From Hymenobacter sp. DG25A (lineage in GTDB: Bacteria > Bacteroidota > Bacteroidia > Cytophagales > Hymenobacteraceae): a DNA stretch of 64,000 bases. This document shows, piece by piece, positions 52,691 to 62,988 of this stretch; position 1 is the stretch's first letter; the number at the start of each line of letters is the position of its first letter. The notes beneath the pieces were generated by a model, which was not told the origin of the DNA, ran no database searches, and saw only the letters and a program-made list of their open reading frames with translations. Location: NCBI RefSeq assembly GCF_001280305.1, contig NZ_CP012623.1, positions 1,178,001-1,242,000 of the forward strand. The letters run 5' to 3'. The position numbers and the translations under genes were made by a program.

Positions 52691-52747
52691 GGGCCAAGTA
52701 AACGGGGGCTTCCGGGGAAGGTTGTATGGCTTTTGAGGGACCGGAAC

Positions 52748-52786
52748 ACCAAAAACCCAGAGGCCTTATTACTGACCTCTGGGTTT
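52748..52786 (-). terminator. Intrinsic terminator of the DUF5916 gene
   Basis: AAACCCAGAGG and CCTCTGGGTTT pair around an 11-base interior; on the minus strand the stem is followed by TTTTTGG. It lies 40 bases past the DUF5916 stop and upstream of the MtfA-like gene. Confidence 0.8.
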
Positions 52787-52825
52787 AGGGCTTTGTTTGG
52801 AAATGGGCCTTTTTACTACCCGCAG

Positions 52826-55354
52826 CTATTTAGGCCTTCTCACCATCAGATAATCAAGGTAGTACAGCACCTTCACGGACAGCGAGTTATTGTGCGGCGT
52901 ATTGATGGTGTTATTGAAGTTATCGAAGTACTGGGGCGTGGCTTTTTCGGCATTCAGGAAGGTATAGCCAGCGTTTTTCCAGACTATGCTTACCTGTGAG
53001 CCCGGCGCAAACCACCAGGAGTACACTGCATCCACATTGAAAGCATTGTAGGTATTGTCGCGGTTGCGGCGGTAGTCGGCCTGCCGTTCCTCGCCATCTG
53101 GGCCCAGCACGGCAAAGTCGGCGTAGCGCACGTTGCTGGTGTAGTGCCGCGTGCGCAGCGTGAACGACATACGGTTGGTGAAGGTATAGGCCGCCGATAC
53201 TACGTTGGAAACCGTGGCCACATGGCGGCGGCCCAGCATAATCTGACCGGTGAAGGGTAGGTCCAGAGCTTCCTGCTGGCTAAGGCCGCCGTTTACAAAG
53301 CCAATCTGGTTGCGGTGCAGGCTCCAGTCCAAGCTATAGCTGAAGGTGAGGTGGTTGTTTATCCGGTAGCGGGGGTAGGCGCCCAGGCTGTATTTCAGGC
53401 GTCGCTCGCGCGGCAGCCGCTCATCCAGGCCGAAGCGCTGCAGGCCGGCATTCATACCCAGTGCAAACCGCTTGCGCGTATCGGAGTTAAAGAAAGCCAC
53501 GAAGTCGGCATTGCCGGGCACCCGCACAAAGTAGTCGCCCAGCGGGTAGGTGCGGGGCTCAAAGTAGTCGTGCGAAACAGGGCTCAGCACAAAGTCGTAG
53601 CCCACCTGCAGAAAGCTCTTGGTGAAGGTGGTGTTGAAGCCGTTGTAGAAATACAGGCTCTGGTAGCGGGTAGGCTTGTAGAGCAGCTCGTGGCCCACCT
53701 GCCCGAAAAATGCCATGTTGTTCACCTTCCAGAACGGCTGGTACTTGCGGTAGGCCACGCTAAACGACTGGGAAATGCTGTTGTTGGAAAACAGCAGGCC
53801 CAAATCGTTGGGGTTGTACTTATCGGACTCTATGCTGTGGTTTATGTCCCAGGTCAGGTTGCCGCTGATTTTGCCCACGCCCAGGGAGTATTTATAGCCA
53901 TCCTGGTCGTCAATTGGCTTATCGGTGCCGAACTGCGTGCCGCGCCGCCGCGAATACACCATGCTGCCATCCAGGGCGTAGGAATTCTTCTTGTTATTGA
54001 AGCGAAACAGGCCGCCCGTCACGTTGGCATCGTAGGTACTGCCCCAGCGTGTGACGTTGGTGTTGATGAGCGACACGTAGGAGTTGTTTTTCAGGGACTG
54101 ATCCAGCACGGCAATGTTGTAATTGCTGAAGGGCTGCGTGAGTACCTCCCGCTCCTCGCCGGTTTCGGTGTTGCGCACAGTGGCGTACACATCATTGGAA
54201 AGCGCATTGAACAACCCCACGCCAAGCCCTTTTTTGGTGCGCCCCGAAATCTTGGTGGCGTTCAGCAGGCGGGTTTCGGCCGGGTTGCGCAATATCTTCT
54301 CATTGGCACCCCTGCGTACCCCATAAAACCCGATGGGCGTGGCGCCCACACGGCGGGAGTAGAACAGGTTGCCTTTGTTGAAGAGCTCCGTGCCTTCGGT
54401 AAAGAACTGGCGGTTTTCGTTGAACTGCACCTCAAAAGGCGAGAGGTTCAGAACTTGGTTGTCGCTCTGTACCTGTCCAAAGTCGGGCACTAGGGTGGCA
54501 TCCAGCGTAAAGCTTTCATTGATACCCCATTTCACGTCAGCGCCGCCATTAAAGGAGGTGGTAGTGCGCTTGGTGCCTTCCTCATTCAGCGGGTTATGGT
54601 TCACGTACCCGGAAATGTAAGGCGTGACGGAGAGGCGCAATGGTGGTTTGATGTCCCGCACGCCGCGCAGCTCGCCCCACTGGTTTACAAAGCCATTCAC
54701 AGTGGGCTTCACCTCGTTCCAGAAAAACTGCTGGTTGTCGCGCTTGCGCTGGCGGGCAAAGTTGAGGCCCCAAAGCTGCTCGGGTAGTTTGCTGAAGCGA
54801 ATGGCGGAGTACGGAATGCGCATTTCGGCCACCCAGTCGGTGCCGTGCTGGGTGGTGCGGGCATCCCACACGGCGTTCCAGTTAAAGTCTTCGCCCCCGG
54901 CCGGGGAGTAGCGCCCATCCAACTGCACGCCCGAGGTGGTTACCGTGAAGTTGTAGCCGTTCAGCTGGTCGTGGTAGGTATCCAGAAACACGGAAAACAA
55001 GTCGGAGTTGCCAAACTGGTCCCGCTGGGTCATCTCCCGCATAATGGAGTCGGGGGAGGAGTCGTGCATAATGGCCCCGATGTAGAGGTTGGCGTCGTCG
55101 TAGAGCACGCGCACCTCGGTACGGTGCTTCTCGGGCACGCCGGGGTTGGGCCGCTGCTGAATAAAATCGGTAGCAATGGGCGCCTGCTGCCAAACAGCTT
55201 CATCCAGCAGCCCATCCAGCTTAATACCCCCACTAATGCGCAGGGCCTGCAGCTGCTTTTTGGGCGCCGCTGCTGCCGGGGCGGGCGCTACCTGGGCCAG
55301 GGCCTTTATGCCCAGAAACAGGAGGCCCAGAAAAAGAATAGAAATACGAAACAT
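52826..55354 (-). CDS. DUF5916 outer-membrane protein with carbohydrate-binding family 9-like domain
   Basis: 842 residues. The signal peptide (MFRISILFLGLLFLGIKALA) sets the start at ATG 55354. A CBM9-like beta-sandwich follows (about 38-215: GGIKLDGLLDEAVWQQAPIA, VRVLYDDANLYIGAIMHDSS, VAEMRIPYSAIRF). The rest (about 220-842) is DUF5916, with repeated aromatic strands typical of a large outer-membrane beta-barrel, ending SLSVKVLYYLDYLMVRRPK. The function is unknown. It is a typical Bacteroidota gene, transcribed alone. A terminator lies 40 bases downstream. Confidence 0.9.
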   Translation of the reverse strand: MFRISILFLGLLFLGIKALAQVAPAPAAAAPKKQLQALRISGGIKLDGLLDEAVWQQAPIATDFIQQRPNPGVPEKHRTEVRVLYDDANLYIGAIMHDSSPDSIMREMTQRDQFGNSDLFSVFLDTYHDQLNGYNFTVTTSGVQLDGRYSPAGGEDFNWNAVWDARTTQHGTDWVAEMRIPYSAIRFSKLPEQLWGLNFARQRKRDNQQFFWNEVKPTVNGFVNQWGELRGVRDIKPPLRLSVTPYISGYVNHNPLNEEGTKRTTTSFNGGADVKWGINESFTLDATLVPDFGQVQSDNQVLNLSPFEVQFNENRQFFTEGTELFNKGNLFYSRRVGATPIGFYGVRRGANEKILRNPAETRLLNATKISGRTKKGLGVGLFNALSNDVYATVRNTETGEEREVLTQPFSNYNIAVLDQSLKNNSYVSLINTNVTRWGSTYDANVTGGLFRFNNKKNSYALDGSMVYSRRRGTQFGTDKPIDDQDGYKYSLGVGKISGNLTWDINHSIESDKYNPNDLGLLFSNNSISQSFSVAYRKYQPFWKVNNMAFFGQVGHELLYKPTRYQSLYFYNGFNTTFTKSFLQVGYDFVLSPVSHDYFEPRTYPLGDYFVRVPGNADFVAFFNSDTRKRFALGMNAGLQRFGLDERLPRERRLKYSLGAYPRYRINNHLTFSYSLDWSLHRNQIGFVNGGLSQQEALDLPFTGQIMLGRRHVATVSNVVSAAYTFTNRMSFTLRTRHYTSNVRYADFAVLGPDGEERQADYRRNRDNTYNAFNVDAVYSWWFAPGSQVSIVWKNAGYTFLNAEKATPQYFDNFNNTINTPHNNSLSVKVLYYLDYLMVRRPK

Positions 55355-55705
55355 GATGCTGGTTTTCAGGAGGTAGGAACTGAAAGTAGGGCGAGGAGGT
55401 GCAGCCCAAAACAGGGCCGCAAACCGGACAAAGCCGTGGCAGGCAGCAACAAAAAGCTGCGCTGGGAAAAGCTGTCGGCGAAAGGAACGGTAGGAGGAGA
55501 GGGCTTGCTGCCGACGCCGGATGGAATGCTGCCGGAAGGCAGATTCCCGCGGAAGGGACGCTGGGCGCCCCGGAAATAAAGTGCCCAGTCCCGGCAAACT
55601 CCCTCGTTACGGAGTCACTCACCACAGCTTACTCCTGATAATGCAGTATCAACAGAGAGGCCGGGACTGGGAATTACCTAACTGATATGCGTATAAGTTA
55701 GTGCT
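55355..55705. other. Intergenic gap upstream of the DUF5916 gene
   Basis: No credible gene in 351 bases; both neighbours run leftward. The sequence carries an 11-bp inverted repeat CCCAGTCCCGG (55584-55594) / CCGGGACTGGG (55661-55671) enclosing a 66-base spacer. There is no T run, so its role is unclear. No perfect TAnnTTTG box was seen near the DUF5916 start. Confidence 0.4.
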
Positions 55706-56533
55706 TTACTTGGACCGGCGGATATAAATGTCGCCGTTTAAGCTCTTCATCATAAACTCGGCGCCGCCGCCGTTAATCTTGCCGTACGTCCAGTTGTCGG
55801 TGTTCACGCGGTAGGTGCCATTCTTGGCGGTGCGCGTCACTTTGGGGGCGCTGTCGTCGGTGGTCATGTCGAAGTCGCTGTAGATTTCACCCATATCCGA
55901 CTTCAGCTTCAGAGAAGCCTTGGCTTTGGCCGGTAGGGTGATGTCCAGCTTGCCGTTCACGGTGGAGAAGGCCATGGGCGCCCCCGCCGTTACGCTGTTG
56001 AAATCGGCTATTATTTCCCCGTTCACGGTGTTCAGCACCGCGGAGCCCGCCACATCTTTCAGCCGGATAGAGCCATTCACGTTGGCTACCTCCAACTCAC
56101 CGGCCACGTTTTCTACTACCACGTCGCCATCCTGCACAGTAGAAATCTGCAGGGAAAACTGCCGGGGTACGCGGATAACGAAATCAACCGGATGCTGCCA
56201 GGACTGCGTTTTGATATACACGTGGTTGGCGCGCTCCTGCGCTGTCACGTCCATATTATCGGCCTGTGAAATGCGGCGCATGCCGGCGGGCGCTTCCGAG
56301 GAGCCGGACTCGCGCCGCCCGCCCCGGGTAGAGGTTTCAATCACGACGTTTTTATCCGACGTACCAATAACCCGAATACCGCCTCCCACCAGCTTAAGGT
56401 GCAGGGTGCCGGGCTTGCCGGGGGAGCTAAGCGCTACCACCATCTGGTCTTTGGTAGCCTGCTGCGCCAGCAGTGGCTGGGCCCAGGTAAGTACCAGAAA
56501 AGCCAGGAGGGCACGAAATACTATCTTGTTCAT
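55706..56533 (-). CDS. Exported DUF4097-like beta-repeat protein (second of a pair)
   Basis: 275 residues. A signal peptide (MNKIVFRALLAFLVLTWAQPLL) is followed by repetitive beta strands with the DUF4097/adhesin-like pattern VANVNGSIRLKDVAGSAVLN and NTVNGEIIADFNSVT, and the closing SLNGDIYIRRSK. The protein probably lies in the periplasm or on the surface. Its ATG overlaps the stop of the upstream paralogue by one base (TGATG), so the two are translated together. It is the last gene of the sigma operon on the minus strand. Confidence 0.85.
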   Translation of the reverse strand: MNKIVFRALLAFLVLTWAQPLLAQQATKDQMVVALSSPGKPGTLHLKLVGGGIRVIGTSDKNVVIETSTRGGRRESGSSEAPAGMRRISQADNMDVTAQERANHVYIKTQSWQHPVDFVIRVPRQFSLQISTVQDGDVVVENVAGELEVANVNGSIRLKDVAGSAVLNTVNGEIIADFNSVTAGAPMAFSTVNGKLDITLPAKAKASLKLKSDMGEIYSDFDMTTDDSAPKVTRTAKNGTYRVNTDNWTYGKINGGGAEFMMKSLNGDIYIRRSK

Positions 56534-57399
56534 CAGTTTTGCTTTTTGATGGTGACGTCGCCGTTCAGGGTTTCCAGGCGGATATCGGGGCCGCCTTTGC
56601 CCAGGCGCACGGCCGTCTCTTTGTTGAGTTTATACTTGGTGCCGGCACCTTCGCGCTGCTGATTCTGCGTTACGCGGGCCGGCAATACTTCTGTCTGCGG
56701 AAAATCAGTGTACATCTCGCCGTGCAAGCTTTTGAAGTGCAGGTCCGCGGAGGCGTTGGCCGGATAGGTCACCGCAATGTCGCCGTTGATGGTTTGGTAG
56801 GAGGCTGCCTGCGTGGGTGCCGTGGTGAGAGAGACTTCTATTTTACCATTCACTGTTTTGGCCACAGTAGCCTCCCTGACATTTCGGATAATGACGGGGC
56901 CGTTGACGTTGCGGGCCTGAACCAGCCCCGTCACATCCTGTACCTGCATCTCGCCACCGTTTACCGTAGAGGCATTTACTTTCATATCCCGGGGCACTTT
57001 CACCCTGATATCGAAGGAATATTCGTAGTCAATGTCGTGGTTGTTCCAGTTTCGGTTCCGGCGGGGCCGGGAGTCCTGGGGGCCCTGCAGGAATACAATT
57101 ACACTGTCACCGCGCTGCTCAAAGCCCATCTGGGCTTCCTTTTTACCCTGCTCTAGTTGGGTGGCGTTGTCGGCTTTAATAGTCCTGGTAGCTTCTACCA
57201 CCACTTTATTGCCGCTATAGCCCTGCACCGTAACCGAGCCGAAGATGTTGTACACGGCCAGGGTGCTACTTCCGGCGGCCCCGGTGAGGGCAAACTCCCG
57301 GTTAATTTTCTCTGTGGATTCGCGGTCCTGGGCCTGCAGAGAGCAGCTAGGCAGCCACAGAAGTGTCCAGATCAGTCCGAGTATGGTTAAGGGTTTCAT
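56533..57399 (-). CDS. Exported DUF4097-like beta-repeat protein (first of a pair)
   Basis: 288 residues. The N-terminus MKPLTILGLIWTLLWLPSCS is a signal with a possible lipobox Cys near 19. DUF4097-like strands follow: VYNIFGSVTVQGYSGNKVVV, ASTVNGGEMQVQDVTGLVQA, NVNGPVIIRNVREATVAKTV, KSLHGEMYTDFP, and LETLNGDVTIKKQN at the end. It overlaps the end of the anti-sigma gene by 53 bases and the next gene by one base. The role is unknown; envelope localisation is likely. It resembles its neighbour, so the pair looks like a tandem duplication. Confidence 0.85.
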   Translation of the reverse strand: MKPLTILGLIWTLLWLPSCSLQAQDRESTEKINREFALTGAAGSSTLAVYNIFGSVTVQGYSGNKVVVEATRTIKADNATQLEQGKKEAQMGFEQRGDSVIVFLQGPQDSRPRRNRNWNNHDIDYEYSFDIRVKVPRDMKVNASTVNGGEMQVQDVTGLVQARNVNGPVIIRNVREATVAKTVNGKIEVSLTTAPTQAASYQTINGDIAVTYPANASADLHFKSLHGEMYTDFPQTEVLPARVTQNQQREGAGTKYKLNKETAVRLGKGGPDIRLETLNGDVTIKKQN

Positions 57400-58276
57400 C
57401 GTAGGTTGAAGGGGTTGAGTGGTCCGCAGACCGTTCTGTAGACAAAGACTGAATGCTTTGCTCGATTTTGGTTTTTACCTGCTCGTTCAGGTTTTCCTGC
57501 TGCAGTAGTTTCCGCAGGGGGCGCACCGAGCGGCGCTCCTGCAGCTGCACCATCACATCGGCCATTGCCGACTGCACAAGCGGGGATTCTTGCTGGGCCA
57601 AGGAGCGTACCAGGCCCTGGCGCACCGTGGGGTCCTGGGAAAGGCCCGCCAGTACTTCCAGCGACGCCAGCCGCACATTCACGTTCGGGTCCTGGTTAAG
57701 CGTGCTGAGCAGGGCCGCCACCACCCGGTCGTTGCTGGGGGCCAGCTCCTCGGCGTAGCTCACGGCGCGCAGCCGCTGCACCGCCGAGGGGTTAGCCAGC
57801 AGCGTGAGCATTTGCGCCTGCTGCACATTTCCGTCCGGGGCTTCCACTACCGCCATGGGCTGTTCGGCATTGGCCGGAGCAGCCGTTTCCCGGCCTCGCA
57901 GCAGGTAGCCGGCCGCCAGGCCCACTACCAGCAACACAAGGCTGTAAGCCAGGCGGGTAGCATATTCCGGCTGCCACCAATCCTGCAGTTGTTGGAGCAT
58001 GCCCGCCAACGACCAGCGCTGCTTGCGCTGCTCATCGGCCTGAAACTCCGCCAGCATGCTGTAGAAGCGGGGGCGCAGCTGCTCACTGGGCTCCGGCACG
58101 GGCAGGTTTCCCATAGTGTGCCAGAGCTTTTGAACGGCCTGCAATTCATGCTGGCAGGCCGGGCAGTTCGCCAGATGGGCGTGCATTGCCTGTTGTTCCT
58201 GCGCCGACAATTCGTTGGCCAGCAAGTCCATCAGCCCTTCTTGCACTCCCTCACAGTTTCCGAACTTGGCTTCCAT
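57347..58276 (-). CDS. Anti-sigma factor with zf-HC2 and HEAT-like repeats
   Basis: 309 residues. The N-terminal zinc finger of anti-sigma type is MHAHLANCPACQHELQAVQK (His-x3-Cys-x2-Cys at about 33-41). A transmembrane helix lies at about 108-127 (LAYSLVLLVVGLAAGYLL). The periplasmic side carries HEAT-like helical repeats (about 165-270: VVAALLSTLNQDPNVNVRLA, SLEVLAGLSQDPTVRQGLV, MADVMVQLQERRSVRPLRKL). It is expected to hold the upstream ECF sigma at the membrane. It overlaps the sigma gene by 26 bases and the following DUF4097-like gene by 53 bases. Confidence 0.85.
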   Translation of the reverse strand: MEAKFGNCEGVQEGLMDLLANELSAQEQQAMHAHLANCPACQHELQAVQKLWHTMGNLPVPEPSEQLRPRFYSMLAEFQADEQRKQRWSLAGMLQQLQDWWQPEYATRLAYSLVLLVVGLAAGYLLRGRETAAPANAEQPMAVVEAPDGNVQQAQMLTLLANPSAVQRLRAVSYAEELAPSNDRVVAALLSTLNQDPNVNVRLASLEVLAGLSQDPTVRQGLVRSLAQQESPLVQSAMADVMVQLQERRSVRPLRKLLQQENLNEQVKTKIEQSIQSLSTERSADHSTPSTYDETLNHTRTDLDTSVAA

Positions 58277-58823
58277 TTTCCATTAGCAAATAAATGTCCT
58301 TCAATTGGCAGAGGGCCCGGTGCGCGCGCACCTTCACGGCTCCTACCGTAGTATCAAGCAGCTGCGCTATCTGCTCGTATTTCAGCTCCTGGAAACGACT
58401 CATGACGAGTATTTCCCGCTGTTCGGCACTGAGGCGGGCCATAGCCCGGTGCAGTTGCGCTACCTCCTGTGCCTGCTGCAGACTGGCGTCGGCCGTCGTC
58501 CCGCCTGCAATTTTTTCGGCCCAGTCTGCTATGTCCTGGTGATGGGCCGAGGGTTTGTTTTTCTTCGCGGCATCGGCTAGCACGTTGCGCGCGAGGTGGT
58601 ACATCCAGGTTCGAAACTCGCCCTCCCCGGTGAAGGTGTGGCGGTATTTCAGCATGCGGTAAAATACGTTTTGCACCAGGTCTTCGCTGGCCGTGGCATT
58701 ACCGTTAGAGTGGTAGAAAAACGCCAACAACGGCCGATGGTAGCGCTCAAAGAGCAAGCCCATCTTATCGACCTGGCCGGCCTTCACTTGCAGCATGAGC
58801 GAATTGTCCGTGAGCGAGTTCAA
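58251..58823 (-). CDS. ECF RNA polymerase sigma factor
   Basis: 190 residues. Region 2 (about 15-90: MGLLFERYHRPLLAFFYHSN, EDLVQNVFYRMLKYRHTFTG, FRTWMYHLARNVLADAAKK) and region 4 (about 120-180: LSAEQREILVMSRFQELKYE, QIAQLLDTTVGAVKVRAHRA) are clear. The start is a TTG at 58823 giving MNSLTDNSLMLQVKAG, which fits family starts; ATG 58796 is the alternative. It heads a four-gene overlapping operon with its HEAT-repeat anti-sigma and two DUF4097-like proteins. Confidence 0.88.
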   Translation of the reverse strand: MNSLTDNSLMLQVKAGQVDKMGLLFERYHRPLLAFFYHSNGNATASEDLVQNVFYRMLKYRHTFTGEGEFRTWMYHLARNVLADAAKKNKPSAHHQDIADWAEKIAGGTTADASLQQAQEVAQLHRAMARLSAEQREILVMSRFQELKYEQIAQLLDTTVGAVKVRAHRALCQLKDIYLLMENGSQVRKL

Positions 58824-59396
58824 GTGGAAGTCGATAAGTGGTTGGCGTATTCGAGCGTGGAAACTTCGGCTTTTGGGGAAGGTTACAGCTTATTTCAAAT
58901 TTTTTTAAAATTCCTTCAGTAGCCCTGATCATGCCCTGAATTGGTAGGTAGCTTATAAAGTGTAGCAGCACTTCCATTCAGTCTCCACTAAGACCTTTTC
59001 TTGTGCCGGGGTTTTTATCAGGCTTAGGGTCAGCGGATACCAGCTTCGGAGGCGCGCCGGAGGGGAGGAATTAGGGAAGAACCCGCGCTTGCTGAAGGAG
59101 GATAGGCGGCGGGACTACTACCAACCTGGGGATAAAGGGTAGCTAGCGGCGGGCCAAAAGCAGCCGGCAGCGGCATGGGCCGGTACCAGGAACCCCGGTA
59201 GGCAGTTGGTTTTTGTAGCGGCAAAATACTATCTAGGATAATATAGCTGCGAGAAGCTATTTATGAGCTACTTGCAGCCAAATTGCCAGGTATGGCTGAG
59301 GTTATGTGCAGCCTCAGCCATACCTGGCGCCAGGGGCAGAATTACCCAGCTCCCGTCCGGAGCTTCCTGCCGGAAGCCTACTATTAGATTAGCGTA
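58824..59396. other. Divergent intergenic region (sigma operon / hybrid kinase)
   Basis: 573 bases without a convincing gene. The left part is AT-rich near 58890-58915 (CAAATTTTTTTAAAATT) and probably holds the sigma operon promoter. The right part has a perfect inverted repeat described separately. No perfect TAnnTTTG box was seen close to either start. Confidence 0.4.
59285..59328 (+). promoter_or_regulatory. 17-bp perfect inverted repeat upstream of the hybrid kinase
   Basis: Arms 59285-59301 (GCCAGGTATGGCTGAGG) and 59312-59328 pair perfectly around a 10-base loop, 68 bases before the kinase ATG. There is no T run after it, so it is not an ordinary terminator; an operator or an RNA hairpin are possible. 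Confidence 0.55.
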
Positions 59397-62300
59397 ATGA
59401 CTACCGAGAAAGACCTTGCTTCCTCCTATTATTTTAACCCGCGGGAACAGGAGTTACTGCTGGTGCAGGAGGTATTTGATGCCGTTGTGCTGCTGGACAA
59501 GCAGGGGTACATCACGTGGGTAAACCAGGGGTTCACGGCTCTTTTTGGGTATGAGGATAGCGAAGTAGCCGGCCAGCCCGTCTGGATGATTCTGAGTGAT
59601 TTGGCCAGCGACGAAAGTCCGGAGTACTACATGCAGGCGCGGTTAGCAGCCGGTACCTCCTTTCGGTATGAAGTGCTGGCCCCGCATAAGGATGGCTCTA
59701 TGGGCTGGGTGCAGGTAAAAGTGCAGCCCATGGGCCTTGGCCCCGATGGGGCGCCCCGGTTTGCCTGCCTGCTGGAAAACATAGCCGAGCGGAAAGCCAC
59801 CCAGCGCTCTTTGGCCGAAAGCGAAGAGCGGTTTCGGTTTCTGGTGGAGCAGGTGCCCGGTGTACTGTTTCAGTGGCGGGAAAACCACGACGGCTCCGCG
59901 GGCTTTTCCTACATCAGCCCCCGGCTGCGCGAGATGTTCGGCATCCTGCCGGAGCAGCTCACGCACCTGCGTGAAATCATCCATCCGGAGGATAGGCCGC
60001 AGTGGGAGGCCGCCATGGAGCTGGCCCGCAAGGATGGAAATACCTGGGCTTTTGAAGGCCGCCTGGTAGTGCCGGGCCAGCCCCTGCGCTGGTGCCGCGC
60101 CAACTCCCTGTACTCCAGCACCGATGCGCAGGGGAGTGTGTTCAGTGGCATCCTGTTAGATGTCACGGCCCTGAAACAGGCCGAAGAAACCGTGCGCGAA
60201 AATGAACAGCGCTGGCAGCTGGCTATGGAGCGGTTCGGCGACGGCGCCTGGGAGTTTAACTACCAGAACGGGCAGGAGTACTTCTCCAAAGCCTACATCC
60301 GGATGCTGGGTTACACGCAGGAAGAGTTTGAGAGTCAGCAGCAAAGCTGGATCCACCACGTGCACCCGGAAGACCAGGCCCTGAGCATACAGGCTTCCGA
60401 TGCCTACCTGAGCGGACAGGTGCCCATGTACTCCGTAGAGCGGCGCTTACTGTGCAAAAGCGGCGAGTACAAATGGGTGCTCACCCGGGGGCTGATAACG
60501 AAATACGATGAGCAGGGCCGCCCCCTGATTATGACCGGGGTGCACACCGATATATCCGAAATCAAAAAAGCCAACCTGGCCATTGAGGCTACCACACTTC
60601 GCCTGTATACCACCATTTCCAACTTCCAGGAAGGTATTCTGCTGGAAGATGAAAACAACCAGGTGGTGCTGGCCAACGAGGCTATCTGTCGGATTTTCAA
60701 TTTGCCGAATGCCCCGGAAGAGCTGATTGGCATGAACACGCTGATTTTTAATCAGCAGGTAAGTAATCAGTTCAAGGACGAAGCGCAATTTGCCCGGCAT
60801 TACGTTGCCCTGAGAGATAACCCCCAGCTAAGAACCGGCGAAATCTTTAAGCTGAAAAACGGCCGCACGCTTCAGTGTGATTTTGTCCCGATTCAGGTAG
60901 ATGAGCAATACATCGGCAGCCTGTGCAAGTTCGAGGACATCACGGAGCGTAAAAACAATGAAGATGCCCTGAAGCGGCGGGAAGAAAAGTACCGCACCAT
61001 TATTGAAAGCATGAACCTGGGCCTGGTAGAGCTGGACCTGAACTCCAAAGTAACCTACGTAAACCAGGCATTCTGCGAAATCACCGGCTTTCAGCGGGAA
61101 GAATTCCTGTATCAGGAAGCCGTTAATCAGATTCTGCACGCCGACGACGTGGCGTTCCTGGATGCCAAGAACAACAGCCGCCTGCAGGGCGTTTCTGATA
61201 CCTATGAGCTGGCCATCATCAGCAAAACCGGGGAAGAAAAATGGCTGCTGATTACCGCCGGGCCCATTTACAACGACCAGAAGCAGGTGTACGGCTCCAT
61301 CAGCATTACCCTGGATATCACCCACCAGAAGCAGCTGGAGCATAATCTGCGCGCTGCCAAGGAGTTTGCCGAGGAGTCTACGCGCTCCAAAGAGCTGTTT
61401 CTGGCTAACATGAGCCACGAAATCCGCACGCCGCTCAATGCCATTCTGGGCATGGGCCAGCTGCTGGCCAAAACCCCGCTCAACAACGAGCAGCATAATT
61501 ACCTGCGGGCCATTGCCTCCTCCGGCGAAAATCTGCTCGTGATTATCAATGATATTCTGGACCTGTCTAAAATAGGCGCCAGCCAGCTGTCCATTGAAAG
61601 CATTGGGTTTACGATGGACCACCTGCTGCGCCAGATTCAGAAAAGCCTGCATTTTAAGGCCGAAGAAAAAGGCCTGCTGTTCCTCACCTCCGTGGATGCG
61701 CGCCTGCCGGAAGTACTGCTCGGCGACCCATACCGCCTCACCCAGGTGCTGCTGAATCTGGCCGGCAATGCCATCAAGTTCACGGAAAAAGGGCAGGTAG
61801 CCATTACCTGTGAGCTGCTGGCGCAGCACCCGGGCCAGGTAGAAATTCAGTTCACCGTTTCTGATACCGGCATCGGCATCGATCCGGAGTATCTGGCCGA
61901 TATTTTCAAGGAGTTCAGCCAGGAAGATACCTCAGTTACCCGTAAGTTTGGCGGTACGGGCCTGGGCCTTAGCATCAGTCGCAGCCTGGTACGGCTGATG
62001 GGTGGCGAGATTCAGATAGAAAGCCAGAAATACCATGGCACCCGCAGCCAGTTCATGCTGGTGCTGCCGGTGGGTACGCCCCTGGATCTGCCGGAAAAGA
62101 TAGAAGCCACCCCCGAAAGCCGGGAAATTCTGCGCGGCAAGCACATTCTGCTGGTAGAAGACAATGCCTTTAACCGCCAGATTGCCAAAGGCTTCCTCAA
62201 CAATGCCGGCATGCAGATTACGGAGGCAGAAAACGGGGCCATTGCCGTAGAGCTGGCCCGGCAACACGTATTTGATGTAATTCTGATGGATGTGCAGATG

Positions 62301-62900
62301 CCCGTAATGAACGGGCTGGAGGCCACCCACTTTCTGCGCCAGCAACTGGCCCTCACCACCCCCGTTATTGCCCTCACGGCCAATGCCATTAAGGGCGAGC
62401 GGGAAAAGTGCCTGCAGGCGGGCATGAACGACTACCTCACCAAGCCCTTCCAGGAAGAAGAGCTGTTCAAAATCATTGGTGCCTGGCTCACCAGTAACAA
62501 GGATCAGGAACAGGCCGATTCAGCCGCTTTGAGTCGGCCGGAAGAACCGGCTTTCTACAACCTGGAAATCATTCAGAAAATAGGGCAGGGCGACCAAAGC
62601 TTTGTGCTGCTGATGCTGGAGTCGTTTATTGAAAGCGCGCAGGAGGCCATAGAGGAGCTCACCACCGCCCGCCAGCAGCAGGATGTGCAGGTGCTGCGCG
62701 CCTCCGCGCACAAACTCAAGCCCAGTCTGGAGCACGTGCAGGTGCACCGCATTCTACCGCTGGTGCTGCAGCTGGATAAATGGTCCGGCGACTTTAAGCC
62801 GGAAATTCTGGAGCCCCTGATTGATAAAACCATGGCGCTGCTGCAGGAATTAATAGACCAGATGAGCCAAGAGCTACGGGAGCGGCAGAAAGAGGCCTAG
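59397..62900 (+). CDS. Multi-PAS hybrid histidine kinase with REC and HPt domains
   Basis: 1167 residues, no signal peptide or membrane helix, so a cytosolic sensor. Four or five PAS/PAC modules fill about residues 18-650 ([71 protein letters not shown]). HisKA has phospho-acceptor His674 in [16 protein letters not shown]. The ATPase has [15 protein letters not shown] and GTGLGLSIS. The REC domain has Glu921/Asp922 and phospho-acceptor Asp965 in [11 protein letters not shown]. The C-terminal HPt has His1105 in SAHKLKPSL. It forms a complete phosphorelay on one chain; no separate regulator is adjacent. Confidence 0.95.
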   Translation: MTTEKDLASSYYFNPREQELLLVQEVFDAVVLLDKQGYITWVNQGFTALFGYEDSEVAGQPVWMILSDLASDESPEYYMQARLAAGTSFRYEVLAPHKDGSMGWVQVKVQPMGLGPDGAPRFACLLENIAERKATQRSLAESEERFRFLVEQVPGVLFQWRENHDGSAGFSYISPRLREMFGILPEQLTHLREIIHPEDRPQWEAAMELARKDGNTWAFEGRLVVPGQPLRWCRANSLYSSTDAQGSVFSGILLDVTALKQAEETVRENEQRWQLAMERFGDGAWEFNYQNGQEYFSKAYIRMLGYTQEEFESQQQSWIHHVHPEDQALSIQASDAYLSGQVPMYSVERRLLCKSGEYKWVLTRGLITKYDEQGRPLIMTGVHTDISEIKKANLAIEATTLRLYTTISNFQEGILLEDENNQVVLANEAICRIFNLPNAPEELIGMNTLIFNQQVSNQFKDEAQFARHYVALRDNPQLRTGEIFKLKNGRTLQCDFVPIQVDEQYIGSLCKFEDITERKNNEDALKRREEKYRTIIESMNLGLVELDLNSKVTYVNQAFCEITGFQREEFLYQEAVNQILHADDVAFLDAKNNSRLQGVSDTYELAIISKTGEEKWLLITAGPIYNDQKQVYGSISITLDITHQKQLEHNLRAAKEFAEESTRSKELFLANMSHEIRTPLNAILGMGQLLAKTPLNNEQHNYLRAIASSGENLLVIINDILDLSKIGASQLSIESIGFTMDHLLRQIQKSLHFKAEEKGLLFLTSVDARLPEVLLGDPYRLTQVLLNLAGNAIKFTEKGQVAITCELLAQHPGQVEIQFTVSDTGIGIDPEYLADIFKEFSQEDTSVTRKFGGTGLGLSISRSLVRLMGGEIQIESQKYHGTRSQFMLVLPVGTPLDLPEKIEATPESREILRGKHILLVEDNAFNRQIAKGFLNNAGMQITEAENGAIAVELARQHVFDVILMDVQMPVMNGLEATHFLRQQLALTTPVIALTANAIKGEREKCLQAGMNDYLTKPFQEEELFKIIGAWLTSNKDQEQADSAALSRPEEPAFYNLEIIQKIGQGDQSFVLLMLESFIESAQEAIEELTTARQQQDVQVLRASAHKLKPSLEHVQVHRILPLVLQLDKWSGDFKPEILEPLIDKTMALLQELIDQMSQELRERQKEA

Positions 62901-62988
62901 CAAAAGCAGGCTGAAAAGCCGCCGCAGCGCCGCCCAACCGCGGCGGATTCCTGCCCGTGCCGCCGTATCTTCGTGGCTCTTCCGTACT

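Noticed and set aside
53315..54493. 392-codon open frame opposite the DUF5916 gene
   Set aside because: Antisense shadow of a long coding region; no signal or motif.
59030..59224. Short minus-strand frame in the kinase upstream gap
   Set aside because: Low-complexity Pro/Ser composition, no promoter box or family; probably chance.
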